48,932 nt of DNA from Bacteroidales bacterium (lineage in GTDB: Bacteria; Bacteroidota; Bacteroidia; Bacteroidales; ML635J-15): NCBI GenBank assembly GCA_017551515.1, contig JAFZLK010000045.1, positions 1-48,932 on the forward strand. The letters are read 5' to 3'. How positions within the stretch are numbered: the stretch's first letter is position 1; the number at the start of each line of letters is the position of its first letter. Positions 42,501 to 48,932 of the stretch are shown here, one piece after another. The notes under the pieces were generated by a model. It had not been told where the DNA came from. It saw only the letters and a list, made by a program, of their open reading frames with translations, and searched no databases. Position numbers and translations under genes: made by a program.

Positions 42501-44592
42501 ACAAGTTTTCCCTACAGGCAATGCTGTAGCTTGGGAATGGACTGCCGACCCAAACTTTGGGTCAATATTCTCAACAGAACACATAGTTGATGTTTCGCCT
42601 ACAAATAGTACCACCTATTATGTAAGGGTACGCGAATCTGAATGTAACACTTATGCGACAGGTCAGGTAAGGGTGACAATACACAGGTTCAACTACAGTC
42701 TTACTCCTTCACACATAATCTGCCCGAATGCACAAGTGCAACTTACGGTTACCAACAACAGCAGCGACCAGCTCTCCTACCAATGGCAAGGCGCAGGAAT
42801 CGTAAGTGGTGGAAACACAAATTCACCAACTGTATCCCCAACATCAGCAACTACATACACAGTAACCATTACCAATCAGATGGGCTGTACAACTACCGAC
42901 CAAGTTGAAGTTACAATAGACTTCATTACCAGTAGCATAGGCAATACAACCCACAACATTTGCCACGGCTACTGCGAAGGAACTGCCGAAATCATTGCAA
43001 ATGGAATCGAACCATATTCGTACTCGTGGAGCAATGGTCAGTCAACACAAATAGCAACTGAACTTTGTGCAGGAAACTATACAGTAACTGTCACCGATGG
43101 AAACTCTTGCACAACGACAAATACAGTCACAATTACTGAACCAACAGCGATAACAATTAACTTTACAAACATACAGGAACCTATGTGCGATGGCGTTGGC
43201 TATGGTTCGGCAACAGCAAATGTTTCGGGCGGAACTCCCGGATATACATACCAGTGGGACATCAACGACTACACGACAGCCACCAACAACGAATGTCTTG
43301 TTGGTGCAAATACCGTCACCGTTACCGACCATAACGGTTGTACAGCATCCAACACAATAAATTTGCCTGCCCCCGGAACACTAACATCGCAAACAGAATC
43401 GGTAACACATGTATCGTGCAACGGCTTCTGCGATGGAGCAATAAGCATTTCGGCTAGCGGAGGAAATATGCCATACACCTACAACTGGTCTAATGGTGAG
43501 CATGGAACCGAAATCCACGGACTTTGCGCAGGTAGATACACAATAACTATTGTTGATGCCGACAACTGCGTGTCGCACCAGTTTGCCAACATTATCGAAC
43601 CGGATGTTCTTCAAACCTATATTCAGGAAACCGAACCAATACTATGTTACGGCGGCACATCAACAATCAACTCGATAACCTACGGTGGTACACCCCAATA
43701 CGCTTTTCTATGGTCAACTGGCGAAACTGTAAACACGCAGATAAATGTCCCTGCAGGAAACTATTCGATTGTCGTAACCGACAGCCATGGTTGCACCGCC
43801 GAAGCATATATTGCAATTTCACAGCCCGATGAACTTCGTATTTCGGAAAATCTTACCAACCAGCTATGCGACAACAACTGCAACGGAAAAATTGAAACTA
43901 CAGTCATCGGCGGAGTTCAACCATACAGATACAGATGGTCAAATTCAGAAACAACAAGTTACATAGAACACCTTTGTCACGGCGACTACTCGCTGACAAT
44001 TACCGATGCAAACGGATGCCAATTATATAAAGAATACGACATTACCAACTTGGGATATGTTCCAGAACTTGATGCAACGATTAGTTCTCGGATAATATAT
44101 CGGGGAGAATATGTCAGACTATCAGCAATAACAGAAACCGATGGCACATACGAATGGGACAATGGAAAAATACTTGACAATAACATGTCTGCATCCCCAT
44201 TGGCACATCCATCAGAAAATACGCTTTTCACTGTTGAATTCCACGATGGCAACAACTGCATTGCAATCGACACGGTATCAGTAATTGTCAAGGAAGTAAT
44301 CTGTGGCGACCCGTACATTTTCGTACCAAATGCCTTCACACCAAACGGCGATGGCAACAACGACTTTTTCCGTCCTTTCTACCCAAGTACCATTGTAACG
44401 GAAATGTATTTTGCCGTTTACGACCGCTGGGGAGCAATAGTTTACGAAACCGACAACATCCGCGCTGATGGCTGGAACGGAACATACAAAGGCAAGCAAC
44501 TCGCCCCCGATGTCTATGTTTTCTGGCTGAAAGCCAAATGTATAAACGGTGAAGAATACGAACATCGCGGCAATGTGACATTAATCAGGTAA
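39577..44592 (+). CDS. Giant T9SS type B (CHU_C) surface protein with SBBP, PKD and SprB-like repeats
   Basis: 1671 residues from ATG 39577, which gives a signal peptide (MKRIHLILIITIAILLQCRS, then IFAQ). Residues about 22-235 are the conserved N-terminal region found in SBBP proteins (YEFIENKGQWHENVKFK). Residues 240-790 are SBBP-type repeats (G-G-x-x-x-D-x-x-x-x, e.g. YIGGSGNDGL, CIGGSQDDAI). A PKD domain is at about 800-870 (FTWDFGDGTTSTQTNPSHTY). Ig-like units run to about 1120, then four or more SprB-like repeats (YSYSWSNGQST, LCAGNYTVTVTDGNSC). The last 85 residues are the CHU_C gliding/T9SS signal (FVPNAFTPNGDGNNDFF). A surface-attached adhesin-like protein exported by T9SS. The transporter gene starts five bases after its stop. 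Confidence 0.92.
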   Translation: MKRIHLILIITIAILLQCRSIFAQYEFIENKGQWHENVKFKMELNDGALFIEDNGFTFNITDIKMGHHSHAHDEYEWHDDSSIGRGHAYKVTFRNAKKPKDITSNNATSDYCNYFIGSDESKWASHVKKFREVECSDIYNNIDIRYSSDGRGMKYDFIVHPGGNYKDIQLEYIGTDGIEVKEGVLIAHTTIRDIMEYTPKVYQIINGDTINISCEYVLRKNIVGYKISESYDKNYDLVIDPSLVFSTYTGSTGDNWGFTATFDYNDNVFSGGIVFSTGYPTSTGAYQVNYAGGTPWDENATSYLEGCDIGIIKYNSNGTSRIYATYLGGHNGQEMPHSLVATESNQLVIMGTTGSPDFPTTANAYDRTFNGGTSVTYDNVIGFHGGVDIFVSKLSEDGSQLLGSTYIGGSGNDGLNFKASYTLPDPTTGINYVEMHGNDSLYYNYGDGARGEVVVSSKSYIYVGTNTFSSDFPQGINEGFQPYAGGGQDGVVFALSPDLSQLAWSSCIGGSQDDAIFSVSLDNEENVFVTGGTTSSNFPTTANAYNQTFNGGSTDAFVAKIAHNGTFLLTSTFFGSSAYDNAYFVRTDRNDKVYICGQTKCGGTTLVQNAGYYVANSGQFITKFNNDLTNVEWSTQFGTNTGKPNISITAFAVDVCNRVYLSGWGREWPYNYYNAQGQYYTWDQEFGTKNMQVTADAIQDTTDGMDFYVLVLNEDVSALEYATFFGELRYTSCGASGRDHVDGGTSRFDKKGHIIQSVCASCGGCQMFPASPADVWSTSNNSINCNNAVFKIRIIENLAEANFNPVPVGCAPYNVQFENTSQGTSFTWDFGDGTTSTQTNPSHTYTNGGTYIVTLVARDPASCNMTDTIRRSITVVSPSPSTLDDITNCPGESVIIGPETEYPEGTTFQWIQGSGFCSPNIQNPSVTPTQTTTYTLVAQGVCNDTVTQTVNVIIPDVGLTTSNDTTICPGGTATLQVFPTGNAVAWEWTADPNFGSIFSTEHIVDVSPTNSTTYYVRVRESECNTYATGQVRVTIHRFNYSLTPSHIICPNAQVQLTVTNNSSDQLSYQWQGAGIVSGGNTNSPTVSPTSATTYTVTITNQMGCTTTDQVEVTIDFITSSIGNTTHNICHGYCEGTAEIIANGIEPYSYSWSNGQSTQIATELCAGNYTVTVTDGNSCTTTNTVTITEPTAITINFTNIQEPMCDGVGYGSATANVSGGTPGYTYQWDINDYTTATNNECLVGANTVTVTDHNGCTASNTINLPAPGTLTSQTESVTHVSCNGFCDGAISISASGGNMPYTYNWSNGEHGTEIHGLCAGRYTITIVDADNCVSHQFANIIEPDVLQTYIQETEPILCYGGTSTINSITYGGTPQYAFLWSTGETVNTQINVPAGNYSIVVTDSHGCTAEAYIAISQPDELRISENLTNQLCDNNCNGKIETTVIGGVQPYRYRWSNSETTSYIEHLCHGDYSLTITDANGCQLYKEYDITNLGYVPELDATISSRIIYRGEYVRLSAITETDGTYEWDNGKILDNNMSASPLAHPSENTLFTVEFHDGNNCIAIDTVSVIVKEVICGDPYIFVPNAFTPNGDGNNDFFRPFYPSTIVTEMYFAVYDRWGAIVYETDNIRADGWNGTYKGKQLAPDVYVFWLKAKCINGEEYEHRGNVTLIR

Positions 44593-44597
44593 AAAGA

Positions 44598-46055
44598 ATG
44601 GAAGAAACAATATCAACTATAAGTTCGTATGTCTGGAGCGCACCGCTTGTTATATTGTGCTTGGCAGCAGGACTTTACTTCTCATTTGGAACAAGATTCG
44701 TGCAGGTAAGAAGGTTTGGAGAAATGGTAAAACTGCTTTTTTCCACCGACAAGACACAAAAGACAGGAATATCATCGTTTCAGGCATTTGCAATGGCATT
44801 GTCGGGACGAGTTGGCACTGGCAACATAGTAGGCGTAGCAACAGCAATAGGTTACGGTGGTCCAGGTGCAATAGTTTGGATGTGGATTATCGCCTTCCTC
44901 GGTGCTGGTTCCGCCTTTGCAGAAGCAACACTTGCCCAAATCTACAAGGAAGAACATAATGGTCAATTCCGTGGCGGTCCATCCTACTACATCGAAAAAG
45001 GACTTAAATGCAAGTGGCTGGCAATAATATTCGCCGTATGCTCGGTGCTTGCCTGCGGAATATTCCTTCCTCCAGTACACTCAAACGGCATAGCCACATC
45101 TTTTTCCAATGCTTTTGGCATTGATACAATGTATGTTGGAATAATCGTGGCGGTTCTAATAGGACTTGTAATCATAGGCGGAGTAAAGCGAATTGCAAAT
45201 GTCGCACAGATAATAGCCCCGCTGATGGCTGTGATTTACATAATTCTTTCTATTGTCGTCCTGATTTGCAATGCAGGAAATGTCCCATCGGCATTCAAGG
45301 ACATGATTACAAGCGCTTTCGGAATGAATGAAATACTTGGCGGAATACTCGGCAGCACCATTGCTTGGGGAGTGAAGCGTGGCATCTACTCCAACGAGGC
45401 AGGACAAGGCACAGGTCCAATCGTAGCGGCAGCGGCGAAGGTCTCCCACCCTGTGAAACAAGGACTTGTACAGGCATTTTCGGTTTACATCGACACTTTG
45501 CTCGTATGCACGGCAACGGCTGTTATGATTCTCGCCACCAAGACCTATAATATATACGATGGCGATGGCAACCTGCTTTTCGCTTCTCCAATAGCACAAC
45601 TTGGCGCTCCAGATGTTTCATATACATCGACTGCACTCGGAACTCTTGTCGGATCATCGTGGGGCAACATAATAATTTCGGTGGCATTATTCTTCTTTGC
45701 ATTCACCACCGTGATGGCATATTACTACTATGCCGAAACCAATGTCGTTTATCTTTTCGGTAACGGACGCAAAGAAAAGATTGCAATCTGGTGCGTAAGA
45801 CTTTCTGTTATCGGAATGGTGTTCTTCGGTTCGCTACACGAAGCCAAGACCGTATGGGATCTCGGCGACATTGGCGTTGGTTCGATGGCATGGATAAATG
45901 TAATTGCAATTCTCTTGCTTTCGCCCAAGGTTTTCAAACTGCTGAAATCGTACGAAAAGCAAAAGAAGCAAGGCAAGGAACCCGAATTTCATCCTGATGA
46001 AATGAACATCAAGAATGCGGACTTCTGGGAGAAGAAGAAAAACGACAATGCATAG
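44598..46055 (+). CDS. Sodium:alanine symporter (AGCS family)
   Basis: 485 residues, about 10-11 membrane segments. AGCS hallmarks: GTRFVQVRRFGEM near residue 30, MALSGRVGTGNIVGVATAIG near residue 67, GPGAIVWMWIIAFLGAGSAF near 88, and GIYSNEAGQGTGPIVAAAAK near 262. Na+- or H+-coupled uptake of alanine or glycine in the inner membrane. Ends in a charged tail (KKQGKEPEFHPDE). Very close to the T9SS gene and may be read through from it. Confidence 0.93.
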   Translation: MEETISTISSYVWSAPLVILCLAAGLYFSFGTRFVQVRRFGEMVKLLFSTDKTQKTGISSFQAFAMALSGRVGTGNIVGVATAIGYGGPGAIVWMWIIAFLGAGSAFAEATLAQIYKEEHNGQFRGGPSYYIEKGLKCKWLAIIFAVCSVLACGIFLPPVHSNGIATSFSNAFGIDTMYVGIIVAVLIGLVIIGGVKRIANVAQIIAPLMAVIYIILSIVVLICNAGNVPSAFKDMITSAFGMNEILGGILGSTIAWGVKRGIYSNEAGQGTGPIVAAAAKVSHPVKQGLVQAFSVYIDTLLVCTATAVMILATKTYNIYDGDGNLLFASPIAQLGAPDVSYTSTALGTLVGSSWGNIIISVALFFFAFTTVMAYYYYAETNVVYLFGNGRKEKIAIWCVRLSVIGMVFFGSLHEAKTVWDLGDIGVGSMAWINVIAILLLSPKVFKLLKSYEKQKKQGKEPEFHPDEMNIKNADFWEKKKNDNA

Positions 46056-46146
46056 TCAACCTTTTGAAAAAGTTGCTATTAACAAAAATATCCGCTGATG
46101 TTAAAAAAAATCGCCAGCCAATGGCATAATATTAACAATATAAGAA

Positions 46147-46154
46147 TAAATTTG
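46147..46154 (+). promoter_or_regulatory. -7 promoter box TAAATTTG
   Basis: Match to TAnnTTTG, 63 bases before the thioredoxin ATG; it likely drives the three-gene operon 46218-47277. Confidence 0.6.
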
Positions 46155-46217
46155 CATCTGCGTTGATTTTGGCGCAATAGAAGAATTTTAGATTTAGTAA
46201 CAATAAATTATACGGAT

Positions 46218-46532
46218 ATGTTAGAAATTACAGAACAGAACTACGATGAATTAATAGGCAATACCAATCTGCCAGTAGTATTGGATTTTGGCGCAACATG
46301 GTGCGGTCCATGCCAAGTTATAAAGCCATATATTGAAAAGATGAGCAACACCTACGAAGGCAAGGCTGTAGTTGCAAAAGTTGACATTGATGAAGCTGGC
46401 GACCTTCCAATGAAATTCGGCATTAGAAATGTGCCTACCGTAATTTACCTGAAAGACGGAAAAGTTGTTGACCGCGTTGTCGGTGCTGTTCCAGAAGCAC
46501 AGTTAATTGAAAAACTAGAAGCTATTTTATAA
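46218..46532 (+). CDS. trxA: Thioredoxin
   Basis: 104 residues, standard length, no signal peptide, so cytosolic. Active site W28-C29-G30-P31-C32 (ATWCGPCQVIKP). The cis-proline loop FGIRNVPTVIYLKDGKVVDR and the C-terminal helix are all in place. Disulphide reductase using NADPH through thioredoxin reductase. First gene of an operon with sufE (nine-base gap) and a DUF59 protein. Confidence 0.95.
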   Translation: MLEITEQNYDELIGNTNLPVVLDFGATWCGPCQVIKPYIEKMSNTYEGKAVVAKVDIDEAGDLPMKFGIRNVPTVIYLKDGKVVDRVVGAVPEAQLIEKLEAIL

Positions 46533-46541
46533 GTCAGGAAA

Positions 46542-46958
46542 ATGACAATAAATGAAATACAAGACGGAATAATCGAAGATTTTTCCGTCTTTGACGATTG
46601 GATGGACAAGTATGCCTACCTCATTGAACTTGGCGGAGAACTTCCGGCATTTGATGAAGCGCATCGTACAGACAGCAACCTTATAAAAGGATGCCAGTCG
46701 AAAGTATGGTTCAATGCTGAATTTGTTGACGGCAAAATCGTTTTTACCGCCGACAGTGATGCTATAATAACCAAGGGAATAGCATCCTTGCTGATTAAGG
46801 TCATGTCGAACCAGACACCGGAAGACATTCTGAATGCCGACCTGTACTTTATCGACAAAATCGGACTTACGCAACACTTGTCCCCCACCCGTTCAAACGG
46901 ATTGCTTTCGATGGTGAAGCAGATTAAGATTTATGCACTCGCATACTCAAAAAAGTAA
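46542..46958 (+). CDS. sufE: SufE family sulphur-transfer protein
   Basis: 138 residues. Accepts sulphane sulphur from the cysteine desulphurase SufS and passes it to the Fe-S scaffold. The sulphur-accepting Cys51 lies in LIKGCQSKVWF, preceded by the SufE pattern WMDKYAYLIELGGELP. The C-terminal LSPTRSNGLLSMVKQIKIYA is also typical. The gene is between trxA and the DUF59 gene, the expected Fe-S context, although sufBCDS are not in the window. Confidence 0.94.
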   Translation: MTINEIQDGIIEDFSVFDDWMDKYAYLIELGGELPAFDEAHRTDSNLIKGCQSKVWFNAEFVDGKIVFTADSDAIITKGIASLLIKVMSNQTPEDILNADLYFIDKIGLTQHLSPTRSNGLLSMVKQIKIYALAYSKK

Positions 46959-46962
46959 CGAA

Positions 46963-47277
46963 ATGAAAACTAAACTCGAATTGCAACAGGAGATTATCGC
47001 GGCATTGCGCACTGTAAGCGACCCCGAAATCAATGTCAACATATACGAACTCGGGCTTATTTACCGCATCGACATAAACGACAACAATGATGTGGAAATC
47101 GACATGACCATGACCGCACCCAACTGCCCTATGGCCGAAGACCTTCTAGTCTGGGCACGCGATGCCGTAAAAAACATTGAAGAAGTAAAATCCGTAAACA
47201 TAAATCTTGTCTTCGACCCGCCTTGGACACCATCAATGATGAGCGAAGAAGCAAAGCTGGAACTCAATATGTTCTAA
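46963..47277 (+). CDS. DUF59/MIP18-type Fe-S assembly protein (SufT-like)
   Basis: 104 residues from ATG 46963, four bases after sufE; an upstream in-frame codon would overlap sufE. Family signature: TVSDPEINVNIYELGLIYRI (D-P-E) near residue 19, MTMTAPNCPMAEDLL with the conserved Cys55, and VFDPPWTPSMMSEEAKLELN. Such proteins help mature Fe-S proteins alongside SUF. Co-transcription with trxA and sufE is inferred from the spacing. Confidence 0.93.
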   Translation: MKTKLELQQEIIAALRTVSDPEINVNIYELGLIYRIDINDNNDVEIDMTMTAPNCPMAEDLLVWARDAVKNIEEVKSVNINLVFDPPWTPSMMSEEAKLELNMF

Positions 47278-47373
47278 AATATTATTGACCGCTAAATGTT
47301 TCCCAAGGCCTATAAATCATTTTGCATCAAGTTAATGCAACAACAAAAAAATGTAGGACTTATTATTTTGAAA

Positions 47374-47405
47374 ATTTATGATAACCTCGGAGAGGTTACA
47401 TAAAT
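47374..47405. repeat. REP-like palindrome ATTTATG..AACCTC-GGA-GAGGTT..CATAAAT
   Basis: Inner arms AACCTC (47383-47388) and GAGGTT (47392-47397) around GGA; outer arms ATTTATG (47374-47380) and CATAAAT (47399-47405). It lies in the 262-bp gap after the Fe-S operon and lacks a T-run. A weak wider inverted match (GACCGCTAAAT near 47287 and ATTTAGCGGAC near 47484) surrounds it. No gene is seen in this gap. Confidence 0.65.
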
Positions 47406-47539
47406 GTAGATATAATATTGATTATAAAAGCATTGGCGCATGTTTTTGCCTTAAAAACTGCAAAAACTGTGACAATGCAAAATTTAGCGGACATCAACAT
47501 GTTCTAAAAAATCTCATGCTCTAAAAAACATACATTGAT

Positions 47540-48391
47540 TTACCTAAGCCTCAATCTTTTGCCCACGCTAAGTATTGAGGTTTCTTTTATACCATTCAAA
47601 TCGCAAATCTGCTTTACCGAAACATGGTGCTTGCGAGCAATCGCATAAAGAGTATCTCCCGACTTAACAACATGATACTGTGAGTTGTCAACAAATTTCA
47701 TATAGTCAAAATTGCTCGCATAAATTGGAATCCTGTCGGCAACCAAAACGCCAGTCTGCACATTGAAAATCAATTCCGGGTCAAAAGCATTGTCTTTCAG
47801 GCGAGTCTCGAAATGAAGATGATTTGCAGCAGTTCCGCCAATGCCGACAAGTTCGCCAGCATTAATTTTCTGGTTGACCTTGCATTTGATTTCATCAAGA
47901 TGTGCATAAACGGTTTCAAGTCCGTTGTAATGCCTTATTACCACAGCATTGCCTAAATTGGAATTAGTCCATCCGACAAAGCGCACAATGCCATCGAAAG
48001 CAGCAACAAGACTATCGCCATGCTTCATTTCAATGTCGATGCCTGTATGCATCTTTCCGCTACGCATGCCGAAGCGCGACACGACCTTTCCTTTTAAGGG
48101 AAAACTATAAGCATCGGTGCCAAAGTTGACGATACAAGTATCTTTTGTGCGTGCGTAGTCGGGCTTTTGTGCCGATAGAGAAGTCGTAACCCAGTTTTGT
48201 GCTGTAACATCAACTGTATCGGTTTTTACTGACTTTGTAGCAGGTTGTATATCAACATATTGCCAAGTCTTGTCGCTATATAGAATTACATTTAGGTTTC
48301 CGCGCGAAATTGTATCGACAGGCGTTTTTACCTGAGCAAACGATAGTGCGCATACCAAACACAATGCAACAAAAATTGTCATCCTTTTCAT
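47540..48391 (-). CDS. M23 peptidase with C-terminal LysM domain
   Basis: 283 residues. Signal peptide MKRMTIFVALCLVCALSFAQ. M23/LytM domain at about 90-215: GKMHTGIDIEMKHGDSLVAA (H-x3-D), VYAHLDEI, and ANHLHFETR (H-x-H). LysM at residues 237-283 (YHVVKSGDTLYAIARKHHVS...LNGIKETSILSVGKRLRLR) binds peptidoglycan. The usual order in cell-wall hydrolases is LysM first; here it is last. Periplasmic cell-wall endopeptidase or activator. The -7 box lies only four bases before the ATG. Confidence 0.92.
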   Translation of the reverse strand: MKRMTIFVALCLVCALSFAQVKTPVDTISRGNLNVILYSDKTWQYVDIQPATKSVKTDTVDVTAQNWVTTSLSAQKPDYARTKDTCIVNFGTDAYSFPLKGKVVSRFGMRSGKMHTGIDIEMKHGDSLVAAFDGIVRFVGWTNSNLGNAVVIRHYNGLETVYAHLDEIKCKVNQKINAGELVGIGGTAANHLHFETRLKDNAFDPELIFNVQTGVLVADRIPIYASNFDYMKFVDNSQYHVVKSGDTLYAIARKHHVSVKQICDLNGIKETSILSVGKRLRLR

Positions 48392-48395
48392 GCCA

Positions 48396-48403
48396 CAAAG
48401 GTA
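48396..48403 (-). promoter_or_regulatory. -7 promoter box TACCTTTG almost abutting the start codon
   Basis: On the minus strand, four bases before ATG 48391. The expected transcription start falls at or within a few bases of the ATG, so the message would be leaderless or nearly so. Confidence 0.6.
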
Positions 48404-48450
48404 AGGAAAATCAAGGATTCAAGGATTTAAAAATTCAATAAATCAAAAAA

Positions 48451-48482
48451 TTGTAGGCTCACAAAGCATTGCGAGCCTACAA
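48451..48482 (-). terminator. Rho-independent terminator of the T9SS gene at 48555
   Basis: On the minus strand: TTGTAGGCTC, loop of 12, GAGCCTACAA, followed by TTTTTTGATTT. Perfect ten-base stem with T-run. Confidence 0.8.
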
Positions 48483-48504
48483 GATTATTATCATTATCTT
48501 GGTA

Positions 48505-48530
48505 AGATGCTGAAACAAGTTCAGCATGAC
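48505..48530 (+). repeat. REP-like element, short copy
   Basis: AGATGCTGAAACAAGTTCAGCATGAC: an internal inverted repeat (ATGCTGAA / TTCAGCAT) and the same ends as the elements at 2389, 7475 and 12082 but without their middle part. Confidence 0.6.
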
Positions 48531-48554
48531 ACCGAGGGTGTGAATTGACCATTA

Positions 48555-48932
48555 TCAATTGTTTACGACAAATTTTTCCGTTTTTTCCCCTATCCTAATC
48601 ATATACACGCCGTTTTTCAACTGCGAAACATCAATCTCGCAACCCGATACGAAACCGCAGTCAAGCAGACGACCTTCAAGGGAAAAGATTTCGTAATTGC
48701 CAGTTACATCCGAATCAAACTGAAGCTTTCCATTGGTAACGGGATTAGTAAAATTGAAGCCATCAACACCAATGCTGTCAATACCACTATTTTGCCAATA
48801 ATGATACAAGAATTCTTCACAATCAGAAACGCTACAATCTCCACGATAAGCAGTTACACAAACATTTAAAAGTTCACTGGGAATATCTCCAAGATATGTT
48901 CTAAAATCAACAAAAATACCATCATTAGAAAC
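48555..48932 (-). CDS. C-terminal part of a T9SS type A sorting-domain protein (continues past the window edge)
   Basis: The frame is open to the last base, so the gene begins outside the window; about 125 residues are visible. The first 50 contain four cysteines (NVCVTAYRGDCSVSDCEEF), perhaps the end of a catalytic or binding domain. The last 70 (FNFTNPVTNGKLQFDSDVTG, then YEIFSLEGRLLDCG, LKNGVYMIRIGEKTEKFVV) are a type A sorting domain, the signal for T9SS export. A terminator follows at 48451-48482. Confidence 0.8.
   Translation of the reverse strand, partial: VSNDGIFVDFRTYLGDIPSELLNVCVTAYRGDCSVSDCEEFLYHYWQNSGIDSIGVDGFNFTNPVTNGKLQFDSDVTGNYEIFSLEGRLLDCGFVSGCEIDVSQLKNGVYMIRIGEKTEKFVVNN

Noticed and set aside
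47383..47397. Terminator for the trxA-sufE operon
   Set aside because: The hairpin lies about 100 bases after the stop and no T-run follows on either strand; better described as a REP-like palindrome.

Overview
The window comes from a member of the Bacteroidota, most likely the order Bacteroidales. Evidence: cargo proteins of the type IX secretion system (Por/sorting domain at 1-2313 and 48555-48932, CHU_C domain with SprB-like repeats at 39577-44592), an mreB-mreC-mreD-mrdA-rodA cluster, and the Bacteroidetes-type -7 promoter box TAnnTTTG in front of many genes. The DNA is AT-rich with long repeat-filled intergenic stretches. No species can be named from the sequence.

Layout. 1-4433: the end of a secreted T9SS protein, a lipoprotein and a CarboxypepD_reg-like protein. 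4473-13816: an accessory region with a YhcG-type PD-(D/E)XK nuclease, an HTH protein plus STAS-like (DUF4325-type) protein, two MntA/HepT-type toxin-antitoxin modules, a probable RelE-like toxin with XRE antitoxin, a DUF805 protein, several lipoproteins and three very small two-helix membrane proteins. It is laced with dispersed repeats and carries a 278-bp direct duplication (6780-7057 and 11529-11806). 13876-19770: core metabolism (5-formyl-THF cyclo-ligase, lipid kinase, FolC), a polysaccharide-deacetylase-like protein, two unknown secreted proteins and tRNA-Val. 19771-27035: cell-envelope genes, an M23 peptidase converging on the rod-shape/elongasome cluster. 27332-31102: an unknown secreted protein, a membrane-anchored receiver domain and HtpG. 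31137-33969: two unrelated AAA ATPase genes, each bracketed by its own family of palindrome-rich direct repeats, with an orphan third palindrome family beside them. 33988-39391: an AT-rich tract of short unknown genes, a nuclease-like gene broken by one in-frame stop, a lipoprotein with two FISUMP-type domains, a small HTH protein and an AlbA_2/Schlafen-type regulator. 39577-48932: a giant T9SS adhesin-like protein, an AGCS transporter, a trxA-sufE-DUF59 operon, an M23/LysM peptidase and the 3' end of another T9SS cargo gene.

How they fit together. The core part gives folate recycling, elongation of the side wall (MreBCD, PBP2, RodA, with two M23 peptidases nearby), protein folding and Fe-S assembly. 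The accessory parts look like an exchange zone in which toxin-antitoxin pairs and small membrane proteins sit on duplicated promoter leaders.

The best candidate for an undescribed system is 31137-33969. Each ATPase gene carries a composite palindromic repeat at both ends, with conserved internal spacing, and one copy sits at the gene's own promoter. This suggests self-contained ATPase-plus-cognate-site cassettes. That reading is inference; the repeats themselves are directly visible.
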